A stretch of 64,000 nt of DNA, from the NCBI RefSeq assembly GCF_030052815.1, contig NC_079499.1:101280480-101344479 (forward strand), written 5' to 3'. The notes under the pieces are model-generated. The model was not told where the DNA came from. It did not search any database and was given only the letters and a program-made list of their open reading frames with translations. Positions 13,470-25,400 of the stretch are shown here, one piece after another. This DNA comes from Hevea brasiliensis (taxonomy: Eukaryota; Streptophyta; Magnoliopsida; Malpighiales; Euphorbiaceae). Position 1 is the first letter of the stretch; every line of letters begins with the position of its first letter. The position numbers and the translations under genes are program-made.

Positions 13470-13530
13470 GTGTCAGGTTCATGATTTCATTGAACTTAAA
13501 CCGGCAGTTCCTGAATCGTAGCCACCCATG

Positions 13531-14918
13531 GCTCTTTGCTTTGATCAAACACAGATTTATTGACACAAATTTCTCTTATCATCATTAACATAACTATAAT
13601 TAAAATCTCTTATATATAATTAAGGGAATTAATATATTAAAAAAAGGCAAATTTCAACTAATTTATATTAATTAACTTCGTCCACTCATTTCCATCTTCA
13701 AAATTTTAGATTACTACAATGATAAAATGTTGTGATTGATGATCAATCATCAATGAACATTTCACTTATTCAGCCATTAGGTTAAAAGAAGAGGGCACAA
13801 TGGTGCATACTATAATAGGAATGCGGGGGGGACTACCACGTACACCAAACTCATTCATAATTTTTTAATTAATTGCTATGTCTTTTATGATTCTTTTATT
13901 TTTAATTTACTTTATTATATTTTATTTTTTATTATTAAATTGAAATTTATCAATATATTTTATAAATTTTGTAGAAACTCTATATTTTTCTTAAGATTTG
14001 TTCATAATTTATATTTATTTTTTATGATATTTGTAATATATTTTTATCTTCATTAAAACATATAATTATGATATTTAAATGTAATAAATTTTAACTTGAT
14101 TTCTTATATTTCAAAATTTCAAAGTGACTCATAAATTATTTTAATATGCACAAAATTAAAAGAAACTTAAAATTAAATAATGTGCAGAATTGATTAACTC
14201 AATAATTCATATAACATGACTTAAAATTGTTATATTTAAATTGATTTAATTAATTTAGATTTTAATTTGAAAATTAAATAGATAAAATTTAATTTTATGT
14301 AAGAAAGAATAGGCACTTGGGTCCAACAGGTACAACCATTGGCAACACTCTATGGCCAAGTTGTGGTAGTCAAAATTACTATGATTAGTAATTTTATATA
14401 ATGTAATTTATTTATATTTTTAATAAAAATAATAATTTTTTTATTATGCTATTAATAATCTTCTAATGTAAGAGGGGAAATGCAACCATACATATTCAAT
14501 TTGTATTACTCTTTTATATTTCAAAAATAATTTATATTAAAAAGAGAAAAATCATAAATCTCCAAGATATTATTAAAATTTATATTTACATCTTTGCTCT
14601 TTCTTCTTAATTTTATAATGAATATCATGAGATTTTTTTATAATTTATAAAAAGTAATTATTTTCTTTAATAAATATGGTTAAGTGGGTAGATTTTTTTG
14701 ATGAGTCTTATATAGTTATTAAAGAGAATACATATACATTGAGAGTAATAATAATTACCTTAAAATATAAACAATTAAATTAATTAATTAATTAATTAAT
14801 TAATTAATTATATAATGAAAACTAGTTTGCGGCGGCTAACGATTCACCAAATCTCGCCACCAATCACTCCTAGGCTTCACATAAATTTTTTAAACTAAGG
14901 AAATGAAAAACTTTACAC

Positions 14919-14953
<35 letters not shown>

Positions 14954-15502
14954 AGTGATAGAACAAAAACCAGGGAAAAAAACAGCAGACCCATTGCTGC
15001 AAACTACATTTTTATTACCATCCTTGTTCTGAAATTTATGCAATATTAAAAAGAAAAGAAAAAAAGATATGGTACGAGGAAGGAACACAGAGTTTGATAT
15101 TGGTTATGTTAAGTGGGTTTGTTAACATTCTTGATTGATCTCCTTACGACATTCAAAATCACCATTTTTGAAACCCCATTATCGAATTCTATGTAAAGAT
15201 ATGCATATATAAAAGGATCAGAAATATATGGAAATCCCTTAAAAAAGGAAAGACGATGAAAGAGAGGCTATTATTTACACATAATAATTAAGATGAAAAG
15301 AAAAGAAAAGAAAAGAAAACAGCGTCTAATTAAGGTGAAATTAAGTCACGGTTAAGATGGAGAGACAGAAAAAATATTCTTCCTTTTCATGCATCAAAGA
15401 TACTCACCATCATTTTTGCTTTATCTTCATTCTCTTTGTGATGGTCTCTCTCACTATGATGAAACTTCTTAATGGTAATAATATTTATATCTATCCATTT
15501 TA

Positions 15503-15557
<55 letters not shown>
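13531..15557. other. Gene-free A/T-rich region downstream of the VQ gene
   Basis: This contains a TTAA/ATTA-type simple repeat at about 14775-14811 and (AT)n runs at about 14920-14950 and 15505-15556, the last directly behind the VQ stop codon. There is a short (AAAAG)n run at about 15297-15320. The part nearest 15557 probably includes the VQ 3' UTR. No other gene is seen. Confidence 0.55.
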
Positions 15558-17036
15558 CTAATCTGAAGAACAAATCCATGATTCCATCATACCTTCACTT
15601 CTTGCAGCAGTCACATTCTCTGGCCCCTTATCGCCTTGAAAATCTGATGAAGAAGCCGAGTAGTTTGCTTTCCCATTGGTAACTCTTGGCTGTGAGTTAC
15701 TGTAATTACCATTGATGGACCTTAACAGACCTTGATCACCCTCGTTCGATCCCACTCCATCTCCCCAGTTTGCGGGGCGGTGGTTGTTGTTGTTGCTGCT
15801 GTCGCTTCCTCGCAATGTTGTGTTTGATGATGATACTATGTTTTGGAGTCGAGTGAGGTTCGTGCTAACATGGCCATGGCTCAAACCGAACTCTTCCAGA
15901 ACACCCATTTTCAGATGTGAATCATTCGATGACATGTCCAACGACCCTTGTTGCGTTTTGGAGGTGTCAAGAATGGCTGAATTGGGAAGTGGGTATTTAG
16001 GAAGGAGAGAGTGGGGATTGAGAATTGGGTTTGGCATGTTGATGTTGAGTAGATTCTGTGGCTGCTTCAGAAGTCCTAAATCAGACGATAGCTGGTAGTT
16101 AATGGAAGTTGAAGAATTAGAAGTATTAGTATTGGTTCCAGTACCAGAATTGATGTTAGTTGTAGTAGTGGAAGCTATAGCATCCACCATAGAAGAAGTG
16201 GAAAAAGATGAGGACGTTGAAGACGAAGGAGAGAGAAATGGAGGGGGAAGTTGGATTTTTTGGGCGAAAGGTCTCAAAAGATAAGGAGGTGTAGGGGATT
16301 CCAAATGGGCAGCTGATCTCAAAGTGGAAGCAGTGCCAAATAGATCAAGCCTGCTTCTTGGAAAAGGCGAGGATGTGAAGGGTGGTGCAGGGATGCCAGT
16401 GAACTCCTGAACCATGGCTCGGAAATTAGTGGTGTCTGTGGTCAAAACAGTGGTTGGTGCACGCCTCGAAGCTCTGGATCTCTTCTTAGGATTACGAACA
16501 ATATTATTGGTGGGGGTGGTGGTGGTGTTGTTGTTGGTCTGATCATTCGAACCCGAAGCTGAAGCTGAACCCGAACCTCTTGCAACAATTTCTGGTCCCT
16601 GGGGGATTTGTACTGAAGGAAAAGTGGTTCTACTTTGTGGTTGGTTGGTGAAAAATTGTTGGGTTGGTGAGGATGGGGTTACGAAACCACCAAGATCAGT
16701 GCAATTCGTCTCAGATCTTAAGTTTTTGGACCAGACCATATCAAGATTGAGGAATGAATTTGGGTTTGTGAGCGGCGGCGGCGATCTTGATGAGGATAAA
16801 GGATCAAAGTAGTTTGATAAGAGGTTAAACATGGATGATGAAGAGGGGTGATGGGTTTGGTGGTGGTGGTGGTCTGGTGGTGGTGGCTGTGGTGGTGGTG
16901 GGTTAGGCATGGGACCAACATGGCTTAATGGGTTGTTATTGTTGTTCAAGAAAGCTGAGATTGACTCTGCGCGTGAATCATACTCCTCATCTCCACCACT
17001 TGAAGATTGCATACTTCCACTATTACCAGAATCCAT
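15558..17036 (-). CDS. VQ motif-containing protein (492 aa)
   Basis: A single-exon ORF of 492 residues begins MDSGNSGSMQSSSGGDEEYD. The diagnostic VQ motif (FxxxVQxxTG) is FRAMVQEFTG at residues 205-214. A basic stretch, KKRSRASRR (184-192), lies just before it and could act as a nuclear signal. The rest is low-complexity: Asn run near 31-35, a Pro/His-rich tract at 44-63, Ser/Thr/Asn-rich middle, and a C-terminus ending in SWICSSD. VQ proteins are plant nuclear cofactors that bind WRKY factors and sometimes calmodulin or MAP kinases, tuning defence and development. That role is family knowledge. I chose the first in-frame Met because it precedes the conserved-looking N-terminus. From memory it most resembles the AT4G39720 type. 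The open ORF and motif make it a good candidate for an intact gene. Confidence 0.92.
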   Translation of the reverse strand: MDSGNSGSMQSSSGGDEEYDSRAESISAFLNNNNNPLSHVGPMPNPPPPQPPPPDHHHHQTHHPSSSSMFNLLSNYFDPLSSSRSPPPLTNPNSFLNLDMVWSKNLRSETNCTDLGGFVTPSSPTQQFFTNQPQSRTTFPSVQIPQGPEIVARGSGSASASGSNDQTNNNTTTTPTNNIVRNPKKRSRASRRAPTTVLTTDTTNFRAMVQEFTGIPAPPFTSSPFPRSRLDLFGTASTLRSAAHLESPTPPYLLRPFAQKIQLPPPFLSPSSSTSSSFSTSSMVDAIASTTTTNINSGTGTNTNTSNSSTSINYQLSSDLGLLKQPQNLLNINMPNPILNPHSLLPKYPLPNSAILDTSKTQQGSLDMSSNDSHLKMGVLEEFGLSHGHVSTNLTRLQNIVSSSNTTLRGSDSSNNNNHRPANWGDGVGSNEGDQGLLRSINGNYSNSQPRVTNGKANYSASSSDFQGDKGPENVTAARSEGMMESWICSSD

Positions 17037-17700
17037 TACTCTTCAATACACAGACACAGAGACAGAGAGAGATAAAAGGAAAGACGTGTGGAGAGACAGA
17101 GATATGGAGAGAGATATGCAGAGAGATTTTTGCTTACTTACTTACACATACCCATTTAAGAGGGAAGCTACAAAACAAAGCATGAGGTAATAGTAAGAGA
17201 GAGAAACATATAGAGATATCTTCTGGAAGAATAGAGCTATAAGAAAGTACCCAAGTTGTCTTTAAAGCTCTGATCTGCAAAGAAGACAGCGTTTGGCTTG
17301 CTTTTATTTTGTCTTTGGGCAAAAGGGTATGCGTAAAGAAGAGAATAAACAACCCACGGAACATGAAAATTGATGGTTGCAGCAGGACAGAGAAAAAAAA
17401 ATGGAAGTTAACTCCTGAGTTTTGTTTTATTGCTTGATACGGGGTTGAGGTGAATTAGGGTTTTGTTCCAGAGGGAGGAAAGAGACAGAGAGAGTGGCTG
17501 TTTCTCTAGGCTTTTATTCTTTCCGAGGGAGGCTGCTGGCGGTTTCTGTCTCAAAAAGATCAGTGGTGGTGGTGGTGGTGATGGGAATTAGCCACTGGTC
17601 AAAGTATGTGAGATTTACGGTTTAGATTCGCTGTATGAATGAAGAAAAAGCTCTACTACTTTATATTAAAATTTAAAAATTAAATTTTTTAATTTTAAGG
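17037..17700 (-). promoter_or_regulatory. Probable 5' leader and promoter of the VQ gene
   Basis: Read on the minus strand, the region upstream of the start codon is CT-rich (complement of 'gagagacagagatatgg'-like runs at 17050-17130), as is common in plant 5' leaders. A (GTG)n run lies at about 17563-17583. A 76-codon ORF on the same strand at 17134-17364 would be an upstream ORF if the transcript starts far enough out. No TATA element can be fixed with confidence. Confidence 0.4.
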
Positions 17701-20600
17701 AATATAATGAGATGGGCAAGCAAGCAACCAAATTGGAGGGATATGTATGGTTGTTGAATGGTATAAAAGAGAAGGATAACAACCATCTATACACCATTAC
17801 TTTTCAAAACCCAGTTGATAAATCCCCATAATTAGATACAAATTGCAGACTAATTAACCAATTTAATTAATTAATTATTCATAATCATCTAACATTATCT
17901 TAATTAGATTTTATGTCATGCTTTCAGGGGTTAGGTTTAATGATTGCCAAAGTAATTAGTTTCAAACACCTGTTGCTCTATTTCTTAATATTTATACCGA
18001 TTATTGTACAGCATTAACTATTAATTAATTTATAATAAATAAACGTAAAATACAATTTCATTAGCCACAGCCTTTGACCAAGTCAGTAGCCTCGGAAAAA
18101 GAAGAAAATCTCATTTATCTTCTTGGTTATAATTGAATAGAACCTCATCATATGGAATCTTTCACAGTTTTTACTCTGCTGAAACTTAAGCAAAACAATG
18201 ATTTTCTCTGTGTTATCTTCTTCTGCTTCTTCTTTATTAATATTATTATTGAATAAAGAAGCAATTAAAAATCGAACCTGAAGATGGATAGATCGGTTCA
18301 ACAACATCCTAAGTTGCTGCAACCATCAAAACTTTAAAAAAAGCCAAGTATTAATTTTATTAATACCCTCAGGACTAGTTAATCATGATAATTAATTAAT
18401 TAATTAATAATGATACTATAGTCAAGTAAACAACTTGGTTTTAGAATACACTTACGTATTTATCTCTTATATTATGTTTAGAGATGATAATAAATAGATT
18501 ATTTGTAAAAAAATTTTACTCAAACTTCAATTCAAATTTAATTAATTATTTAAATATTTGAATTTTTTTTAAAATTTAATTATAATTTATGATAAATTAT
18601 TTGTATCTAGAGTGTGCAAATGGTCGGCTTTATTCTATACCAAAGCAAACAGTCAAAATGTTTAGAAATAAAAATCTAACAGCCTTTTGGTAGATTCACG
18701 GTATAGGTTGAATGAGAATAGGGAAACAATAGTGAGGTGATTAAGAAAATAAGATGAAAGAGGAAACAGAAATAAAAATTGAACAGAGGGAACGAGGACG
18801 AAGGGAAACAAAGAAGAAAAATGAACCTAAACAAGGCAGGGGGAGATTTGGTGAGAGGAGGCAGTCTAGAGCAATGAAAATATAAATCTAAGAAAAAAAT
18901 CGAGAGACTATATGGTGACACAGTGTGTAGTGCACCCTTGAAATAAATGATATTTAATCCAAAACTTCAAAAAAAATCAAGATTCAATTTGAAATTCGAA
19001 TGATTAAATAATGCAAACAAAATTTTATTGAAAAGAAAATCTGATTAACAAAGTTTAAAATATGAAAAATATAAGAGTATAAAGGGTATTTATAGAGTTT
19101 TAAATCATAATCTAAGCATGAATAAATTTAAAAGATCTTAACTAGTTAGGAATAAAATTTTAAAGAGTCTTAAATTAACTAGAAAATGAAAATACAAATA
19201 AAACTAAATAAGAAGTAGAGGATTATAAAAGAAATAAAATTCCTAAACAAAATAGGAAGAAAAACACATTCGAACTCATGTTCCTATGAATCACAGCCAG
19301 ACCGTGGCTAGGGCTCTTTCTCGAGTCTGGACATCACATAGCTTCTTAATGTGATTAAGGTCCAAGCTTGAGACACGCACTGCATTGTAAAGGAAGAGCC
19401 AGAAATTGAGAGGGGAAAAACAATTAGAGGAGGCGAGGTAGAGGCAAGGGCAGGAACAAAGTTGAGCTGAGGTTAAGGTCGAGGTAAAGGCAGAGCGTAT
19501 AGGGGAAGTCTCGAGGTAAACATTGAAGAAGAAGGAGAGAAGAAAAGGGAAAGCTCAGGGAGTTAAGGTAAGGGCAACAAAATTTCTTTTTAATCAACGG
19601 TAAAAATGACAATGTATTAGATTAATGAAAAACTTTGATAAGTTAGATTACTTTGCTTTTTTTAGCCTTATGATCAATGACAAACTTCAATGGAAAAAAA
19701 AATTGCAAATTTTGGTGCATCTTAGAAAAAATTAATAATTTTCTATCTTCTTTGTGATAACTAAGGATTCAGGCGGTATCTAAAATAATGACACGTGGCT
19801 AAGATGGTTTTGAAATAATAAAGGCGCATGAGTATTTTTGGGATTCATACGACTTCTTTTTTATGGTATTGTGTTATTATGACTACTTCTAGGAAAGGTG
19901 TTTTAGGGGGAGAACAATATTCTGATTGGGATCATGGTGTTGACTTAGGAAAAATCTATTGGGAACGGTCCTTATTTGTATAACAAATGAGCCAATGCCT
20001 ATCAGACACATGTAAAGATACTATAAGTAAGTTGTCTTAATCATTGAAGTCTGTTTAAAAGGTCTAATGATATCATTTTAGAGTAATAATAACCCTAAAA
20101 GACCTAGGCTAATGGTGATAGGAGGTATCGAGGTAGATTGATAAATAACTTATCCGGCCTATTTGTTTAGGATAAATAGGTCCGCTGACTAGTGGGTGAG
20201 AGGTATTACAGCAAAAAGAAGCCAAAGGCGAGAATGAACTATATCTAGGTGGAATAGTGTCTCTTAATGACACTTTCTCAAGCTATATGTATGATAAAGT
20301 ATGGTTGTCTTATAAGATAATTGGGTTTCATATTTGTAGGCATCTTAATTGCTTTGTATGTTTCATCTTTAGGGGGCTTTCCTGAGGCCTACCTCTCTAG
20401 TATGAATGAATGTTGCCGATGAGGTTCCTTGTAGAATATGACTAATGGTCATCCATCTTTGATCGTGTAAACTAGATGACTGTAATTAATACCTGGAATT
20501 CATTGTACGACCCCTTTCTCTTAAAACTAGAAGTGAGATCATGACCAACGCAAACATGCTATGAAGTGGAGTTTTCATATTGAGGTAGTCAATAGTTTAT
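17701..20600. other. Gene-free region, no recognised element
   Basis: No coding domain is recognised. Short ORFs at 18083-18322, 18676-18921 and 19424-19612 are Phe/Leu/Ser-rich translations of purine-rich DNA and are not supported. A fragment near 18609, 'tagagtgtgcaaatgg', resembles the hAT-type ends seen elsewhere in the window but has no visible partner. Confidence 0.5.
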
Positions 20601-20805
20601 CCGACTTCTTTACATGCATACACGTGTCCCTTGTATGAGGACTTGTGTACTTTATTGTAAGAAGCTTCCGACCTCTATATATGCATACACATGTCCTTCG
20701 TATGAGGACTCATGTATTTGAATTGTGAGAAACGTTCGACACCTTTATATGCGTACACGTGTCCCTCATATGAGGACTCTTATACTCATATTGTATCACT
20801 TTACA
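20601..20805. repeat. Three-copy ~68-bp minisatellite
   Basis: Three adjacent units start near 20601, 20668 and 20736. Each has the pattern 'cgac-ct-t-tatgc(a/g)tacac(g/a)tgtcc-t-(g/a)tatgaggact', followed by a more variable 25-base tail. The period is 67-68 bp. The units are diverged at several positions, so the array is not recent. Confidence 0.8.
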
Positions 20806-22180
20806 TTCAATATGTCTCCATCTGGCACATCTTTAAGAAAGCATAAATATTATAGTATATGAATTAGCAAAGTAACTTGGTTCTATATTAAAAAAATAGC
20901 AACTTTGTAATTTACATTATATAAACTTTTTTTTTCCATACAAATTGCTTTTTTAGAATTGGAAGAAGCCATAGATCTTACTTTATTTAACAAGGGCTAC
21001 AGATGCACTTATCCCTTCTCTTCAGTGGGTTGTCTTTGTTTAGTTGCATTTGTTTGAATCTAATTGGTCAAAGATTGGAAATTCTCTTGAATCCTTGTGG
21101 TCTTATTAATTCTGGGGTTTTGTATTTCAACCCTTTTAACAACTATTGTAATTCCCTTGGCACTTTTAAGTGATGTTTGTGGTTTCTTGTTTTATTTTCT
21201 CTGTTGTGCCACTAGATCCTTTCTTTTTTCTATTCCTAAGTGGCTTGCTTTTGTTGGGTGATCTCTAACTCGATCTCTTTGTCTTTAAGATTTGAGATTT
21301 CAGGGATTAATTTTTGTTACTTCACATTTAAGAAATTGAATCATCTTATTTTGGTTTGCTACTTCTCTTGAGCTTTTGAACTTTCCTTATCATCAAAGCA
21401 TTTTTTGCCAGTTACTTTAAGCCATGTTTTTGTCTCAAATGGTGCAGTTGGATTTTGGTTAGATTTGTAGTTTTGGTTTGGCGATTGTGTTTTGAAGCTT
21501 TCCTCGATTTGCTATTGATTTAGGGATTTGCTATTTGTTTGAATTGCTATGATTTTTTGGGGGTTTCTATTTACTTCCCACTATTTTTTTGTTGCAACAT
21601 TTTGCTTCTTGTGTTGCTACTATTTGGGTTTTGATCTTGGCAGTTAGGTTTTGTTTTTGGTTTCTTTAGCCATCATTTTTTTTTTTTTTTGCGGTTTGCT
21701 TATCAATCTTTTAGTATTTTGTATTCCCTTTTGATCTGTTGTTAGTTTATGTATTTATTGGGCCAAGTTGCTACAATGTTTTTTGTCCTTTTATTTGGTT
21801 TTACTGTTGATTATATTATCTAGTGTTTTAACATTAAGGTCTTAATGTTTTATATTTGTGACAAGTTTTCTAAAAAAAATAACTTTGATTGAAATTCAAA
21901 TTCGAGACTTCACAATCATGGAGATGACTCATTGATAATGTGAACATCTCTGTTATCCCTTGTAGCAACCCAAAAGGGGGGGAGGGGGGGTGTGGGGAAT
22001 TGGGTTTTCATTAAAAAAAAAATTTGAAGGGTAGGTGGAGATTTTTAAGTGAAATGCACAAGGAAAATGAAGGGAAGAAAGAACACATGAGATTTTATAG
22101 AGGTTTGGCTATCCCAAGTCTACGTCATCTCCTCAAGGCTTTCCTTAAGAGTTAACTCCACTAAAATTCTTTTTTAGATG
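20806..22180. other. Gene-free T-rich region with a G-run
   Basis: The plus strand is T-rich from about 21000 to 21850, with no ORF of interest. A guanine-rich run lies at about 21976-21997. The stretch from about 22080, 'gattttatagaggtttggct', resembles a motif common in plant LTRs and may be a retroelement remnant, but I see no boundaries. Confidence 0.4.
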
Positions 22181-22490
22181 AAGAATAAACCCCTTGTAAT
22201 TACCACAAGAGTTTACTCTTTTATAAATTCCTTTACACTCAAGAGCAATTTAAAACTCTATTACACTCAAGTAACAATAAATGCTCACAATAACCTTGAA
22301 CAAACTCTCAAAATAAAGAAATTCTTCTTTGGGTAAAGAATAAACCCCTTATAATCACCACAAGAGCAAACCCTTATTGTTTTATAAATTTCTTTACACT
22401 CAAAAGCAATTTAAAACTCTATTACACTCAAGTAACAATAAATGCTCACAACAACCTTGAACAAACTCTCAGAATAAAGAAATTACAGCT
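22181..22490. repeat. Two-copy ~155-bp direct tandem repeat
   Basis: Units start at 22181 and 22336, each with 'aagaataaacccctt'. They share 'tttacactcaa(g/a)agcaatt', 'ctctattacactcaagtaac' and 'ccttgaacaaactctca'. The second unit has a few insertions and substitutions. The right-hand part of each unit is nearly identical, suggesting a fairly recent duplication. Confidence 0.85.
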
Positions 22491-25400
22491 CAAACTATCA
22501 AGTTCTCAATAATCAATTATGGTAGCTCAAGTTTTAGAGAAATAAAAACTTTTAAATACAATAAATTCTCAAACAAATAGTTGTAACTTCCCTCCAGTCA
22601 TAAATAGTCTCTATTTATAATTTTGATAAGAAAATAACTGTTTGGGTGCATTAAATGCAAATATAGCATTTCAACCACCCAAAACCAATTTTATCGAGTT
22701 GCAGAAACTCAGGTTTGGTTGTCCAAGTCCCTTATTCCGACTACTGAAGGTTGGAGCTCCAAAAAACATCATTTAAAAAATAAACTTGAGCAACTGAAGT
22801 TCCCAGCTTCTACCGCCAAAGTGCTTTCTGGACAAAATCAGCCGCCAAAATGCGTTCTGGATAAAAAGGGCATTTAGGTTTTAAAAACTCAAAAGACATC
22901 ATTTAAAGAGTGAATTTCAGCTGCCGAAATTCCCCACTTCGGCATAAAAGAGCAATTAGGCTTTAAAAACTTATAACTTTTTGTTCTGACCTCATATTTT
23001 TGATCCGTTTAAACTGTTGAAAAGCTAATTTGATAAATTTTTCAATGAAAACACTTTCAAAAACAAATTTGTATTTCTTGAAAGTGAAAATTTCATTTTA
23101 CTCTATCTTGGTTAATAAAAAGCTAAAAATAGAGACACTAAAAAATTTAGAGAAACTTAGATTTGAATCATCATAACCAACCAATTGAGATTCACAACAT
23201 GAAAGGAAAATTTATATTATAGTGTCTTCTTAATCTTTGTTTTTATTTTTTACTCTCTCACAACCATGATTTGAAACAATTCCTCAATTTTAAACTTGGG
23301 ACTTATAATTTTAACATAAATACTTTCAAAGTAGATTAGTAGCACACTAATTATTTATTATCATCAAAACATGAATTAAAACCCCAAGGTACAACAATCT
23401 CGTTAGTTATATTTGTTATGCTTGTATTTTTCTTATAGCTTAATTAGTTTAGGAATATAAACTTACCAAGTTGAGTTAGCCGCACTCTTATTTCCCTTCA
23501 AATTTTTCTTATAATATATATATTCCTTATTTATTTATAAAAAAAATAAATCATTTATTACTCAACCTTATTTATCAGTTCTAAATTTTATTATCACTAT
23601 TTGAATATTATCTCAACTAATTTAATTTTATATTTTAATCAATATAATTTATATTAAAAAATATTTTTAATTATTAATAATTTATATTTTAAAAATTCAA
23701 TAACCTTATAAAAAACACATAAATTCTATTTATTCAATTAAACATAATATCTCAAAATTTGTAAATATTACAATTAAAATATATTTTCATTTTTATTTAA
23801 TTATTTATATAAATAAATTCATACAATAAATATTTAATGTATAAAACTTAATATCAAAATAAATACTAATTACTAGATTTAAATATAATCATAATTCATT
23901 TTAATAAAATAATATCAAATGCTCGAACAATTTTTTTCTTTAACGCCAATACTCGAACAGTTTGGATTCCTAATTATGCTAGAAAAACAAAACCCTAACC
24001 CTAAAGACCCGATTTATCACGTATTCCAACTCTACACGTAATAAAGTTACAAAAGCTACTTCCATACCCATATCAATTTCTTTTAAACAAATTAATTTAT
24101 TTTAAATTAATTATACTAAAATTAATTTTTAAACTATAGGATCCAATCGAAATCTTGAACTAAAATAATATTAATTAATAATTATATGCTAATGAGATTT
24201 TTGTTGTTCAGTTCATTGGATAGCTTGTCTCACTGTAATTTTGACTATTCACATCAATATTGAATATAATAATCAAATATTATTTCAATTTAAAAGTATA
24301 AGTAAAAATTTATAGTGAATTATTAAGTGATTTATTTTATGGGTATTACTTTAAGTTCAGTAGGAAGTTTTTTTTTTAAATTAAATTAAATTAAATTAAA
24401 GACATTAATTAATAATTTTGAATCTCAAATTTAAAAAAAATTATGACCATGATGGAGGTATCTAGCTTACGTGATACCATTATACGTACAATAACGATGG
24501 ATAAACGTAGAGCCACGTGGCATCGTTAATCTCAAATCACTTACCTAATTATGTCTAATCTAAGTTACTTGCACCTGTGAAACAAGTGAATTTTAACTCT
24601 GAGAGAGAGAGAGAGAGCCAACTACAAAATTGTGGATTGATGAGACGCGCAGTCGTTTTCAATCAAAGCTGGGTTCTTCGCATGACAAAACTTCACTCAT
24701 TCGGACCGTTGGATTGATAGGGATCTATTGTCACAATAATTTCAGCTTCATCATTAACATTTCTCTTCGAAAGGATAACTCAGGATAGGACTTATATTTC
24801 AATCTGACGGTGGGGGTCCCATTATCAACGGTATATACTTACTATTATTTTTTTATTATTAGAGAGATAAATGAGTAGACTGAAAAAATAAAATCGTGAC
24901 GGGTGAATTGAATTTATTTACACTATAGTTAATATTGTTAAAAAGTCATAACTAATCAATCAGGTAGATAATCCTTCACTTTTATAAAGTTTTTAAATTT
25001 TTTATAATATTTAAATGTATAATTCTTGATTTTTTCTTTTTAATCTTAGGACTAACCTCAATACATGCATTGTCATAATAAATATAAATTTTAATGGTAT
25101 GACTTATATGTTATTAAAAATTTAAAATATATTATTAATAAAAATTATCAATAAATACTTAGTGATGAACATAAATTTTATAATTTAAAAATTTTAATAT
25201 TATTTTTATAGTAATTTATAATAATATTATGCATGATATTGTATATATTATTTAGTAATTTATATGTTACTTTAATGTCTAAATGTATTATCTTAATATT
25301 GTTTATTACTTTAACATTATAATATTAAAAAAACATTATTTAAATCTAGATTTTTTTGTAATACATATGAATGACAATGGATATAATATCTATAAAAATT

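Larger units (their letters stand above)
11117..13530 (+). mobile_element. Outer hAT-like non-autonomous element, carrying a nested copy
   Basis: The left end is TAGGGGTATCC at 11117. The right end, read on the minus strand from 13530, is CATGGGTGGCT, a diverged match. The flanks are 8-bp near-identical repeats: GTTCTTTG at 11109-11116 and GCTCTTTG at 13531-13538. An 8-bp duplication with TAGGGG-type ends points to the hAT superfamily. Subtracting the nested copy leaves about 1.03 kb without a transposase, so it is non-autonomous. The terminal regions are built from short 'ggaaccg/cggttc' blocks typical of such MITE-like elements. Confidence 0.65.

Noticed and set aside
13243..13566. 107-codon ORF on the minus strand
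   Set aside because: It lies wholly over the terminal repeats of the nested hAT-like elements. Its Arg/Pro/Glu periodicity comes from 'cggttc' repeats.
15784..16098. Plus-strand ORFs inside the VQ gene
   Set aside because: Antisense shadows of the low-complexity VQ reading frame.
17134..17364. 76-codon ORF upstream of the VQ gene
   Set aside because: Could be an upstream ORF, but there is no evidence for a transcript this long and no domain, so it is not called as a gene.
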